From: Brachyhypopomus gauderio
Taxonomy: Eukaryota > Chordata > Actinopteri > Gymnotiformes > Hypopomidae
Assembly (NCBI RefSeq): GCF_052324685.1
Contig: NC_135220.1
Location: forward strand, 310,001 to 374,000
DNA length: 64,000 bases
Direction: 5' to 3'
Part shown: positions 1 to 12,900 of the stretch, in pieces
Layout of the letters: each line of letters starts with the position of its first letter
How positions within the stretch are numbered: the first letter of the stretch is position 1
Translations under genes and position numbers: made by a program
Notes under the pieces: generated by a model
What the model was told of the DNA's origin: nothing
Databases searched by the model: none
What the model saw: only the letters and a program-made list of their open reading frames with translations

Positions 1-974
<974 letters not shown>

Positions 975-1761
975 CAAAACCTCCACACGCCGTTTTCTTT
1001 TCCCCTGGATAGTCTTTTCAACAGATCCGTTTAAGTTAAAACACTCTGTCCCGGGAGAAGACGCTCATGGATGCGTCCTCACTGCCCCTGTCTCTCAGTC
1101 CTGAGCTCGCCAGATTGGAGGATGCTCCTGCGGCACATAAGGTTGGGGTGGCCCGGTCTCACTGCCCCCCTATATTACACACGGTTTTATTGTTCTCTCC
1201 ATGTAGTGATATATCCGCTCGATTCTGCAAGCCAAGCCTTGGTTGGCGTGATGTTGAGGAGCGCCGGACCCGAGCACGTCGTGGATGGTGTTGAGGAGTG
1301 TGTCCTACTCTGATATGGCGCTATGGTGTTTCACCACTGCGTTCCAGCACCATTGAACAAGACCAGGCAGCGCTACTGTGGTGCATCACAGATTTGTCTT
1401 GAGTGTCGACTAAGAAAGTACGTATCTCCTACCCCGCTGATCTGTCATTTAATAATCCATATCCGCCTTTCCCTCCTTATCACGAGCAAGTTGGTCAAGT
1501 TGTAGCGAGAAACGATATCGATGCCCGTCTTTGCTCCGGTGATCCCAGCCCAGCATTTATCTTGATAGGTAGTCGGCTCTAGGACAAAACTGGACCGGAT
1601 TCTCCTTCCTTACTTCCATTTGAGTTCGCGCAGCATTTTCACCAACACCCGGAGCCAGACACAAGATTGTACCATCTTATTTCAGCCATCGTGGCCAGCA
1701 GCATTTTACCGATCTTCTGAATGCGTGAACGTGCCCGCGCGCGCGCCTGTGTGAGAAAATA

Positions 1762-1772
1762 TGTGTGTGTGC

Positions 1773-1821
<49 letters not shown>
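1762..1821. repeat. (TG)n(GA)n microsatellite
   Basis: An impure TG run passes directly into about 15 GA units, creating open frames of alternating residues on both strands that are not genes. Confidence 0.95.
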
Positions 1822-1826
<5 letters not shown>

Positions 1827-2366
1827 GTGTAGGTGTGTGTTGGGGGTAGCGTACAGAAGGCAAGGGGAGGTGGCAAATTTGCTTATTCACTTCTGTCATT
1901 CGAGATCATTTTCAGTTGATGGAACGTTTTATACATTATATAAGATATGCTATCCACAAGTAGCGTATAGCGTCACCTAATCTACGCCCCCTCTCTCGTG
2001 TTCTGCCGTTCACATTGCGCCATTTCACTTACCACGTAGTAGATCGTCTGTAGCATTGTCAGTAGCCTCCCCTCCGTTACAGACCATAGTTAATGATACC
2101 GTGAGTTTGTGTAATTTATTCTAACCAAAGAAAAAAGCAGTTGTCAGAAAGTGACTACTTGAACTATATTGATTATGTCTTTAGAACGACGCTGTCAGAT
2201 GTTCCAATAATAATAACAGGATGATTCAGGCTATCCAACTTCAATGAACTCAAGTAAAATTGCATTATAAGGCGTTCCTAACCTACTAAACTGAGAAATA
2301 AAAGGAATAAATTTCTGAGTAAATTTGTTTCTGAGCAATTACTCTCTCTCCCTCCCCCTCTCCTTA

Positions 2367-2504
<138 letters not shown>

Positions 2505-3245
2505 CACAAACATACACATAAACTTTTATTCATTTATTGCTTACGGTTATTAATTAATGTGATAACTAAATGTCTATGCTTCACCAAATAGTGACGTTCT
2601 TCAATCCAAAAATAAGCTACAACAGCGACTGTACGGATTTCAGCACCGTGGAGAGCAGCCGCACTAAATACTTTCTGCATGATGCCGTCAAATGTTCCCT
2701 CTCTATTTCTCTCTCTCTCCTCTCTCTCTCTCTGACCTCTCATCTCTCGTTCTTTCTAATACCATAGGCGCGCACACACACACGTGCGCGCTCAGACAAA
2801 GAGATCTGTTTGCACAAAAAAGACAAATTATTTTTAAATGACTCTGTTTGGGTACACCCCACTAACAGCAGTTCTTTACACCATGATTCCACGCCTAGCA
2901 AGGGAGTATGTCGTTGTTTCATTCTCAACTCGTAATTCTCACTTAAATTTGTCAAAGGATGTGCCAATGTTAAACGAGTATCATCTGAATCTGAATCTGA
3001 ATCTATAGACAACGAAGCAACACAGAACAGGACACACGGGCTATATCATGGAGTAATTGTTGTTTTTCAGCCTAAACAAAGCATGCCATCTCCTGTAGAT
3101 TTGTTACGGCCTGTGCATTCATACAGAAGCGTAGAAGATCTCGCAAGCCATGCATTCTGACAGGTTTCATTGGTTTTATTGTGTGGAAGTTTACAAATGA
3201 ACTTCACCTTGACACTAAACATAAAACATAAAATAGGGTATGGAC

Positions 3246-4774
3246 CAGAGGTGGAAAGAGTACTGAAAAATTGTAATTGAGTAAAAGTATCTTTACTTTG
3301 CCTAAATTCTACTCAGAGTAAAAGTAAAATTACCCATCTCAAAATTTACTCGAGTAAAAGTACAAAATTACTTCATTTTAAATGTAATTTGAGTTAAAGT
3401 TACTTAGTTACTTTCAGTTATTTAATGCAAAAAAGGATGTCATGAATCAAATTCAGAATAAGTTGTTTTAAGTGCACATCCACACTTGCAAAAGATCAGC
3501 TGGGCTCAGGAACATACTTCCTCACAGCACAAGGACAATCACAACACTATGATAAGAATAAAGAAATTTAAATTACAAATTATTCAAAAAACAAAATGCA
3601 CACAAAATTAAATGCCCACAAGATACCACAAATCAAACTAAAATGTAACAGGATTCCACTACTCACAATAAAATGCCCGCAGGATCCCACATCTCAAAAT
3701 AAAACAAAATGCGAACAGGCTTCCACTATTTAAAACGCTCACAGGATCCAACTATTCAAAATACAGTGTCCACAGGATTCCACTTTTCACAATAAAATGT
3801 CCACATGATCCCACAGATCCTGATAGATAGAAGATTTAAAGATAGAACAATCTCATCGTTTTGGAAAAAAGTGCACCGGATTACTACCTGATTATGAGAC
3901 AATGGAAAGGGCGCGCATGTAACGTCGAGTACACACCGTGTCAAAACCAAGAGAGTAGTATTCCCAAGTACTGACAAAACACAAAGAGCAAAATGTGTGC
4001 GTGCGTCCACCCCCCATCACACAAGACACAGAATAAACTCAACGCAAAACACACGGGAGAGAAATGCAATAGAAAAGACGTGGAGAAAACTCAACGTGAG
4101 AAAATGAAACTTAGGACACCAGGGGAAGTAACAGGCAGCAGGCAGAACGCCACAACGAAACAAAAACCCTTCCCAAAATAAACTAAGAACGGATAGGAAG
4201 AGATGAAGCAGGGGGAAAACTTGAGGTAGGCTAGTAAGCAGCGCAGGAGATAGTTACTCGAATAAGTAGTAGACAAGCAAGAGAGATAAGAGAGAACATA
4301 AGGTGGGGAGACACCTAAACACAAGAAACTCAACCAGAGATCACAGAGAAAGGGCTGAGGATGTGAAGGTGAGCCAAAACGATTCAGCAGCGATCCGTTT
4401 CACTAAGCTTCCTTAAGAAGTCATAGAGACGGCTAAACCAGATCACTGCTGATTGCGCCTGGAGAGTCTAGGACTGACTCAGTGCCTCTAGTGTTGTTAG
4501 GAGGAGCGGCAGCCGAGCCAGCCCTGACAACGCAATTGACTTTCAGTTCCGGGACTCAGAAGTTTAAATTTTAAAATTTCACCATCAATATTTTTCTACT
4601 CAGTAATGTGAGGGGGTTCAAATCTAGTGAAGTAAAATTACTTAGGTCAAAATTTACTCGAGTAAAAGTAAAAATTACATATTTCAAAAACTACTCAGAA
4701 AATTACAAATTACTCATAAAAAGTACTCAATTACAGTAATGTGAGTAAATGTAATTTGTTACTTTCCACCCCTG
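3246..4774. mobile_element. Non-autonomous hAT-type DNA transposon, complete ends
   Basis: A 1,529-bp element bounded by terminal inverted repeats. The left end starts CAGAGGTGGAAAGAGTA. The right end, read on the minus strand, starts CAGGGGTGGAAAGTAAC. Both ends continue into related AT-rich subterminal sequence built from GAGTAAAAGTA-like words. It is flanked by a perfect 8-bp duplication, GTATGGAC, at 3238-3245 and 4775-4782. An 8-bp target duplication with CAGxGGTG ends is characteristic of the hAT superfamily. No transposase reading frame is present, so it would need a helper. The interior holds about five imperfect copies of a ~40-bp unit containing CCCACAGGATCCCAC (about 3595-3830). 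The perfect target duplication suggests a fairly recent insertion. Confidence 0.92.
3595..3830. repeat. Internal ~40-bp imperfect tandem repeat of the hAT element
   Basis: About five degenerate units share the pattern CACAGGATCCCACTATTCA followed by AAAATG. They lie wholly inside the transposon and may be internal tandem repeats of the kind seen in some hAT elements. Confidence 0.65.
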
Positions 4775-4782
4775 GTATGGAC

Positions 4783-5694
4783 AGATCATATAACGAAATT
4801 TCCGTTTCTAAATCCCTGTGTTCAAGCGTAAGTCGACGAGAAGTGAAAGCTGTTCAGTATTAAAGCTGTCACAGATAAACAGGCTTAACAGTTTCTTAAG
4901 GAATTCATTGAAAATAGGGAACCTCACCATTAGATTGGATCAATCGTGCTACCTATCCGCACTGAGGTCTAACCGTCTGTCCCTTCAGAGCCACCGTAGT
5001 CCAAAGAACTTCCGCACTGAAGTAAACAAAGTGATCACGCGTCAAACGTTTTCCGTTTTCATCCAAGCGACGTTAGTAATATTACTGTTCAAAAAACAAT
5101 CTGGACGTTGTATAAGATGTTTGGACATCTCGCTACTCGATAGATGATGTGAGTATGGTGGTTTGCAGCTGTAATCGAGGGTAATGTGGTATAAACGACA
5201 CCGCAACGACAGTGTAGCTAGCGAGCTAACATTAGCCAAGATAGCGACACACGCTATCAACACTGTAAACTGTGTTCGTTCATTTTCCAATTTATATAAA
5301 TAAGATAAAATATATTTATTTCATAACAATTTCTAAGACATTACTAAAGCCGAGATAACCACAGTTAGCTCACTGATCACGTTAGTCTATATCACAGACC
5401 TGCCACTGCTGTTTCCTAAATACATAAAGATTTCTGTTTCCTTTCTGGATTTATTCTGTTTTCTGATCAACTGCTTAACGATTTATGGCAAGTATGCTTG
5501 GAAGTCGATTATACTTATTAGAAGTCGTGATTTAAATAAATTTTTATTAACATTTATACTTGCTGTTTATGTTTGCTTTGCGATTGAGAATAGTGTTTTG
5601 GTCTGACACGATCGTTCATGCTGCAGGTTACACACGGCTGTCGGATCCATGTGAGGTGTCACACTTTACTGAAGTAAGTGCAGAAAGCCTCATC
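4783..5694. other. Upstream region of otud3
   Basis: AT-rich DNA between the hAT element and the otud3 start. A CTGCAG followed by GTTACACACGG near 5622-5635 could be an acceptor for a 5' untranslated exon, because the frame stays open upstream of the chosen ATG without resembling OTUD3. No other gene was recognised. Confidence 0.45.
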
Positions 5695-8379
5695 ATGTCC
5701 AGGAAGCAGTCGGGGAAGCCTGTACGTGGGAACAAGAAGTGTGAGGTGGAAAGAAAGAGGGACGAGCGGGCAGCTCGCAGGGCTCTGGCCAAAGACCGCA
5801 AGAATCGCCCTCCAGGGGAGGATGAGGGAGAGGAATTTGTCAGCTTCTCCAACCAACTGAAAGCTCTTAGTCTCAAACTCAGAGAGGTTCCTGGAGATGG
5901 GTATGTGACAGATGAAGTCTAATTCAGATGTGAATCATTTTTGATCATCATCCAAAAAAAATAAAACGTGGATGTCAACTTCTGAATCTGCCCTGTAGAA
6001 ACTGCTTGTTCCGAGCTCTGGCTGACCAGATGGAGGGTCACTCTCGAGATCATTTACGCCTGCGCCAGGAGACCGTTCAATACATGACAACGCATCGTCA
6101 GGACTTTGAACCTTTTGTTGAGGATGATGTACCGTTCACAAAGCATGGTGAGAAATATTTAGGGGGGGGGGGGGGGGGGTGAGCATCATGTCAGAGGCAC
6201 CTAGAAAAAGAAATCAATGGTACCAATCTGGAGAGCCAAAAATCTCCCTTCCTCTTTTAGTTGTGAGCTACGGGTTCAGTCTTTTTGATCCTCCTCCCGT
6301 TAAACCGTATTACTTTTAATAAAGAAAGCGACTTCCATTTAGACAATGAGAGCTTCAAGATGAAAGATAAAAACTTAGTTGCCACGTGAATAAGGGGGGC
6401 ATTCTAAAATGTTCAGGATTAAGAAATTAAAGATGCCGGTTCCAAATTAAAGACGAAACCTCCTCTACATACTGTTTGACAAACTGCTTCCGCTGCTTGA
6501 TGAATGTCTGCAACAAACATTTTTTACAAATCTTGGATTTCCCCTTTTTACCAGCATTCGTTTTGTTGTCACCCTCCAGTGTCCAACCTCGCCCAGCCCG
6601 GCACGTTCGCCGGCAATGACGCCATAGTGGCTTTCGCCCGCAGCCACCAGGTGAAAGTGGTGATCCATCAGTTGAACGCTCCACTGTGGGAGGTGAGTCG
6701 GGGGCAGCCTGCCCTTCACAAGTTTATTACGAGTGTAATATTGCACGATGTTGATGAGAAGTGCTGGTCGCGAGTGATGTCGTAAAGCCGATAACCCTCT
6801 TTTGAATCTAGATAAATGGATCAGAGAAGACTTTATGTCGGGAGCTCCATATTGCATATCGTTACGGTGACCATTACGATAGCGTCCGACATATTGCAGA
6901 CAACTCGGAAAGTCCTGCTCATCTGCGTATAGAGGTTTGTCATTTATCCATTCATAAAGTGATATATTATTAAAGAGATGATGTGGTTGGATAAATGCAC
7001 CAAATATGCAGCAGTGCAAGAGCCACAAACCAATATTGTTCTTCTTTATGCAGTATTTTGTCAAGCAGTGCCAAGACACACAATACCGGCTATAGACTGA
7101 AGATCATAAACATAATGATTTCTACTTACACACACCTGTGGGCAGTCATGTTCTGGTGGCTAGGGAACCGGTCTAGCCAACAGAGGGTTATGTGTTCCAC
7201 GTGTGTGTACTACAGCCCCTATATACTACAGTTATATACTACAGCCCCTATATACTACAGTTATATGCTACAGCCCCTATATACTACAGTTATATAGATT
7301 GTAGTCATGCCACCCATTGAACATCCATTCTTTAACATGGGCCATTGCTGACTGGATATTGTTTGGGTGGCAAAATATTCTTAACAATAACACTGAGATG
7401 TTTGTGGTATGGATGCAGGTGAGTGGTATGAGTGTATCAGTCATAGCAGGGCAGCTGGGGCTTTTGCACTGCAGTGTCCCTGCTAGGTTGAGTGTGATGT
7501 GTCCTCTCAAAAACATCCAGCCAGCAGGAATCTTGTGGTCAGAAATTGACCACAGATGCAGAGATGGAGGTTGGCTAATTGTGTGAAGCAACAGATGAGA
7601 GACATTTATCTCAGGTCTCTGTACACCTTGGCATTTCTACTAAACAAATGTTTTTAATAAAGTGGATGGTATATTCTCTCTTCTCCTTTTGATAGAATCT
7701 GAATAATTCAGTACGTTTTGATGATGCCCATAAGGACAAGCAGAGAGCCCCTTCTCCCTGCAAACCTCCCTCTGAGGATGAAGAAGTGATCTTGAGTTCC
7801 CTTAAGACCAGCAGCCTGAGCAGTAAGTCTATCTCGGGCACAGTTTCTTCATGCCCAGAGCTAAGCTCATTTCTTTCCCCACACTGGTTTCTGTTGTCTT
7901 TCTCAGGTCACGAAAAGAACGCGTGTCAATCAAGTGCCAATTCACAAAAGTGCCATTCGGAATGGATGGCGTCTGAGCTGAGTAACCAATCATTACACTG
8001 TGACGCCAGAAAAGGGACACACCCTCTGTGTCCAAATATTCATGCAGAATGCAATGACAACACATCACCACCAGAGAGCAGTACTTCACACAAACCCAAG
8101 GTTATAATTATAAATGGTTTTTATGATTATAAACAATGTCAACATCTTAAGGTGCTGCTCATATGAAAAAGCACAAATAAGGACTTTGTTTTGAGTGCTT
8201 CTTTCCATTTTTAGTTGTCCAATAAACAAAGGAAAGAGCAGCAGCGTCTGGAGAAGAAGAGGAGACAGGAGGAGAGACACAAGCAGAAGGTTCTTCAAAG
8301 CAAACCATCGCACGACCAGAATCAGAACTTGTCGGAACCAGTTACCCTCGTGCCAGCTCTCAACACCTTAAGCATCTAA
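5695..8379 (+). CDS. otud3: OTU domain deubiquitinase 3
   Basis: Cysteine protease that removes ubiquitin from substrates. Seven coding exons: 5695-5900, 5999-6147, 6580-6692, 6812-6934, 7696-7822, 7907-8100 and 8215-8379, all with GT-AG junctions and consistent phase, giving 358 residues. The start MSRKQ and the basic [15 protein letters not shown] stretch match human OTUD3. The OTU domain holds the catalytic GDGNCLF (Asp68, Cys71), the [15 protein letters not shown] block, and GDHYDS carrying the histidine (His177). The C-terminus has the [17 protein letters not shown] helix and ends LNTLSI, like human ALNI. The UBA-like segment that follows the OTU domain in human OTUD3 (398 aa) is not present in these exons. 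Intron 5 is only 84 nt, a multiple of three and free of stops. The donor of intron 6 (GTTATA) is weak. The gene runs tail to tail with vwa1. Confidence 0.93.
6162..6180. repeat. Poly-G tract in otud3 intron 2
   Basis: An uninterrupted G run lies a few bases after the exon 2 donor. Its exact length may be unreliable. Confidence 0.8.
7204..7293. repeat. Short tandem repeat in otud3 intron 4
   Basis: About three copies of a ~29-bp unit, TACAGCCCCTATATACTACAG with a TTATA linker, each itself partly duplicated. No function is apparent. Confidence 0.85.
7310..7625. repeat. Teleost interspersed repeat with inverted halves in otud3 intron 4
   Basis: The sequence resembles a repeat I recognise from many fish genomes, with phrases such as AACAATATCCAGYCAGCA and AGCAACAGATGAGAG. 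The left half (about 7317-7440) reads on the minus strand and the right half (about 7440-7620) on the plus strand, so the element looks like an imperfect inverted duplication. The family name is uncertain. Confidence 0.5.
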
Positions 8380-8975
8380 ACAATCTTGGACAAAATTAAA
8401 CCATGAAGACTCTTAAGGTTGAACTTAGCTGCTTTCTATTCAGTTATCCAAGTATGTTGAAAAGCTAGTTGATTTGATTCCTTGCAAAGGGAATGACATA
8501 AAGAGGCCATAGGATTTTCTTTGTTGGTGTAAGGCTGTCTGGTTGCCTTAGTTAAACAACCATAGTCTGCTTTCCACCTTCACTCATTTCTGTGGATTCT
8601 CTGATTTATAGCCAAAGAACAGTTGTAAGGGGAATTTAATATTATGGAGAACAGTGAAGTTTGATGATTTCATGTGCACTTTTTCATTGATTTACAAGGA
8701 ATTCATTTTTTTCAATTAAATGCATGTTACTAAATGCTGCCAATCTGTTGAAATCAGTAGCCTCTGAGTTCATTTACCCTTTGCATCCGTCATCTTTATA
8801 TTTTGCAATGAAGTGCAATCTAATAATAAAAATGCTTACCGAAAGACTTGGCATGCTTTCAGCATTGCATATGATCAGACAAATGTTCATAAATGTTCAT
8901 AAATATTATTAAAATTTTATACTGAAGTAGCAATTTATTTAAGATGCACAATTTGGGGCTTTAAATATTTTGTAA

Positions 8976-8981
8976 AATAAA
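8976..8981 (+). terminator. Candidate otud3 polyadenylation signal
   Basis: AATAAA lies about 600 nt past the otud3 stop in AT-rich DNA. Other AATAAA-like words occur near 8825, so the choice is tentative. Confidence 0.45.
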
Positions 8982-9156
8982 GGCTTTCTTCCAAAACATT
9001 TAAAGCGAGTCATACAGTACATGTAAAGGGAAGAAAGCACAATCTTTCTAACCATGCGATTGCTGTGAATTCATAACATGCCAAGATTTGTGTACAAGAT
9101 TCCAACCATCAGCAAATGTATGCAGGAATCAGAATGCGACTCAAACATTTTCCGGG

Positions 9157-9208
9157 AACTTAGTAAGGGTCTTACCAACGACAACTTAGTAAGGGTCTTA
9201 CCAACGAC
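9157..9208. repeat. 26-bp perfect tandem duplication
   Basis: Two identical adjacent copies, each containing the palindromic core GTAAGGGTCTTAC, so each copy could fold as a short hairpin. Confidence 0.9.
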
Positions 9209-9901
9209 ACAATATCTGTTACATCCTCAAGTAAGCAACTCTGAGGAACTTCTGTTCTGTTCCTAATTTTCATCAGCCTCATAATCCCATTAAGACAGGT
9301 TTATAGTAAGGTAACTGCTTATATGTTCACTCCAGCAACACACTGGGACATTCTATTCATCCTCAATCCCTGGTTAATACAAACATTAGCTAGGTATGCA
9401 CAACTTCTCTATTTGAAATATTTAATTGTTCCCTTCTTAAACATGTAAAAACGGATCAACAAGACATCATCTGCCTCATCTCAGATAATTTCACCACTGA
9501 AATATTTGCACAGTAGAGAACAAACCTTGGTCTAATTTCTCAATGTGTACTTAAAAGTTAAATAGTTCTTTAAACAGATCAAGTGTCTTTAGATGTTTTT
9601 TTCATTTGTATCTGATGTCTCTATTGTGTGATACGAGTAGTTTGGGGTGTGAGTAAGTTGTGTGTTCAGTGCAGATTGTGTTTTGCTTTCGAGCGTGGCC
9701 CAGCAGGCCTCCAACAGTCCTCTTTCCTTTTTCCATCTGTGGTAAAGGTTTCAGCTCTCCATCCGTCTGGCAGAGCTACAACCTCTGGCTCCAAGGCACT
9801 GCAGCTATATACAAAGAACATTTGAAAGCAGGTTACATCATAGTACTCGGTATGGTTAGCAGTTTAAAAAATCTATGCATGATTAAATTAGTATTTTCTG
9901 A

Positions 9902-12900
9902 TCAAATTCTTGTGTAAAAACCTGAGCTGAAATGAGCAGTGCAGCAAAGGCCGTCTCCCCGAGCCGACTTGTAAACGGGGGAGACGCAGACTCTGGCGTT
10001 GGGGGGCACGTTGGAGAGCGTCGTGGAGAGGAGGTGGGGTGGCAAGTAGAGGGTGGAACGCGGGGCGGAGGAGGACGGTGCCGACTCGCTCTCCCACGTA
10101 ACCCAGTAACCACGCAGGCCATCAGCACCACCCTTCCATTGAAGCTGCACTGAGTCACTGCCCGTGGTGGTGAGCTTCAGGTCCGCTAGAGCCTGCAATG
10201 CTGTGTGAGAAAAACTATTTAAGCTTCTGTAATTATGGAGAAGAGAAGACATGGATTTCATGCTAAAACAGATTTAGGGAGTGTTCTTTTTCAGGCTTTT
10301 GAAATCATGTTACATTTGTTTGATTTATTTTAGAAGGGGGGGGGATCTTTCCGGCTTACTTTCTTGAGTGCACACTTTGACAGACATTGCTTTCTCTGTG
10401 CCAGAAGAATACTGGGCGCTGACAGTCACCAGGTACTGTGTGTCGGGCAGCAGGTTGGTCAGCACTGTTGAGTTCTGCCTGTTGCTGACGCTGACCACAT
10501 GGAGCTTCCCTGAAGGTAGAGCCGAGTATTCCAGCTGGTAGCTCTGCACTACGTCAGGCTGCAGAGGACCCCAGCTCACCCTCACGCTGCTCACCGCCGA
10601 CTCCGACACCGTCACCTGTGCTGGGCTCTGCATGGCCTCCGGTTCTGGAACGTGCGGTCGGAGGATGAAGGGAGAGAAGGAGAGGGGTACACGTGAGGGA
10701 GAGCAAACACGTTTATGGAAAGGGACAGCGGGGAATGTAAACAGTTTGCGCTGACGCATTTCTTGCTGGAAGCAATCTGGAGAAGCACACGCTATATTTC
10801 AGATGACACTCGGAACACCAGGTCCACCTGCTGCCCTCACCTGTGCGGGTGGTGAAGAGGGCAGTCAGTTTGTTGTGGGACTCCAGGTTGGACACCGGGA
10901 TGAGGGTGATATTGTACGTGGTGTCCGGACGCAGGTGGGACAACTGGGCAGAATTTGAGTGCGCAGGACGTGTGATTCGTTGATAGTGGCCGGGACCAGT
11001 ACCAGGCCTGGTGCCTGGACCTCCCCCGGGGCCCTCCTGACCGGAGTAAACAGGTCCGAACCGGATGTCATAGTAACCTTTACCTGCGAGCACAGGCCTC
11101 CAGTGTAGGACTGCACTAGTAGAAGAGATATCTCTGACCTGCAGCCTTTGAGCAAGAATGATACCTGGGTAAAGGAGAGAGAGAGAGAGAGAGAGAGAGG
11201 CAGATGATGGTAAAGATAGAAGAGAGATTATAAAACAGTAAGGTAGGCAGGGGGACTCCAGCACATTCAATTACTGTGCAGTAACATTTCTCAAAATAGA
11301 AAACGTAGTCAGACGATGCTGCTATGAAAAACAGCACCCTCATAAGAGTGGCCCATATAGCTGAGTAAGTGTCTAACCAGCATGCCAAAGGTTTGATATA
11401 ACTGGCTTAAACTGTAAACTGTGCTTATGCTCTATGCATGTCTGAGTACATATAGCATATGCATGTGTGTTTTTAGGTGCACACTTACGCGATACCCAAT
11501 CAACAAGGAGAAAAGCTTTCTATAAATATCTATGTCTAGCTGGGGGGGGGGAGCTACTCTACTGGGGAATGGAGAGGGCAAAATTATTTTTGTATTATTA
11601 GCCCCCCCTCTCCCATTACAGTGTCTTTAACTCTGCCCCTGTTTTCTCCTGCGCCTTCTAGACATCTAGTGCATTCTGTCTCAAGCTATTTGTGTCAGTG
11701 CAGTCTGCCTAGATATCTGCAGTCATGGGTACTGAGGTCAGACGTACAGAAATGTCACCTCACAAGTAGTGTCTCTGCTGTCTGTGTATTCTTTTTAAAT
11801 ACCCATTCATTTAAATAAAATGATTTGATTTAATTCATTAAACAACTTATGCATCTTTATGCATTTTTCTTCACCAATTTTCTACTCCATGAAGTACAAT
11901 AACCAGTGCTATAATATTATTATTTATATTGGGATTATTTATGCTCACGTTAACTCAATTCTATATTCAATATAGTTCCTTTGATAGAAATGTCTTACGG
12001 ATGATGGCATCCCTTAGGTCCTCAGTGATGATGCTCATGTCTTCAATATCCACAAAGTACAGGTGATCCTCAACAGGTGGGCTCACCACATCGCTCAGCA
12101 CTTGGTAGTTCCCTCTTCCAGTGGACACGACCAGCACCGCCACGCCCTCCTCCCGCAGTTCAGCCATTGGGCCCTGCACATCGCCTGGCTCCACCCCATC
12201 AGTAATCCATACTAGGACTCTTGGCAGTCCTGGTCGGGCTCCCCCAGGCACCCCTTGTTTTAACACATGCTCCTTGGCGAAGATCAGAGCATTCTCCGTG
12301 TTGGTGTCTCCTCCGAGCTTCTCAGTCCTGCTCAGGGCCTCCTGCAGGCCCTGCTGGGTACTATAGGCCCCAAAGCCAAACTCCAGGTGGGGCTCAGTGC
12401 CGACCTGCAGCAGGGACACCCCCACATGCTCAGGACCCAGAGAGAAAGGCAGCACAAGCTCCGATAGAAAGCTCAGCATGCGGGAGAACTCGAATGACGA
12501 CACGCTGCCAGAAGAATCCAGCAGGAACAAGACATCGCCCTCACAGCAGTTACGCACTGTGGATATAAAATGAGAAAACAAAAAAACAACAACAATTCCA
12601 CAGATTTGGTGAAAGATGGCAGTGTGCTGCTGAGGAGTGGTGTTACAAAGAGAGATGAGTTCACTAATACAATACAGGGCTAACACAAATGAGGGCTCCT
12701 AGAGCCAGAATGACTAATTAATCAGTGGGACCTCAGCAGGTAAAGCTATGCACTGAAAAGAAGTCAGGATATTCATACGAATGGCTATTAGTTACTCTGA
12801 GAGAGCTGTTTGCTTTATGGTGTAGGGTTTTTTGTAAACAAGAAAAGTCCTAATTACTACTATTAATTAGGAAAAGTCCTAATTACTCTATTTATACCTA

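Larger units (their letters stand above)
8380..9901. other. otud3 / vwa1 convergent 3' region
   Basis: Holds the otud3 3' untranslated region and, on the other strand, that of vwa1. A 26-bp tandem duplication with an internal GTAAGGGTCTTAC palindrome lies at 9157-9208. No additional coding exon was recognised. Confidence 0.6.

Noticed and set aside
6465-7079. 204-codon minus-strand frame over otud3 exons 3-4
   Set aside because: Antisense shadow of coding exons and adjoining introns, with no recognisable protein.
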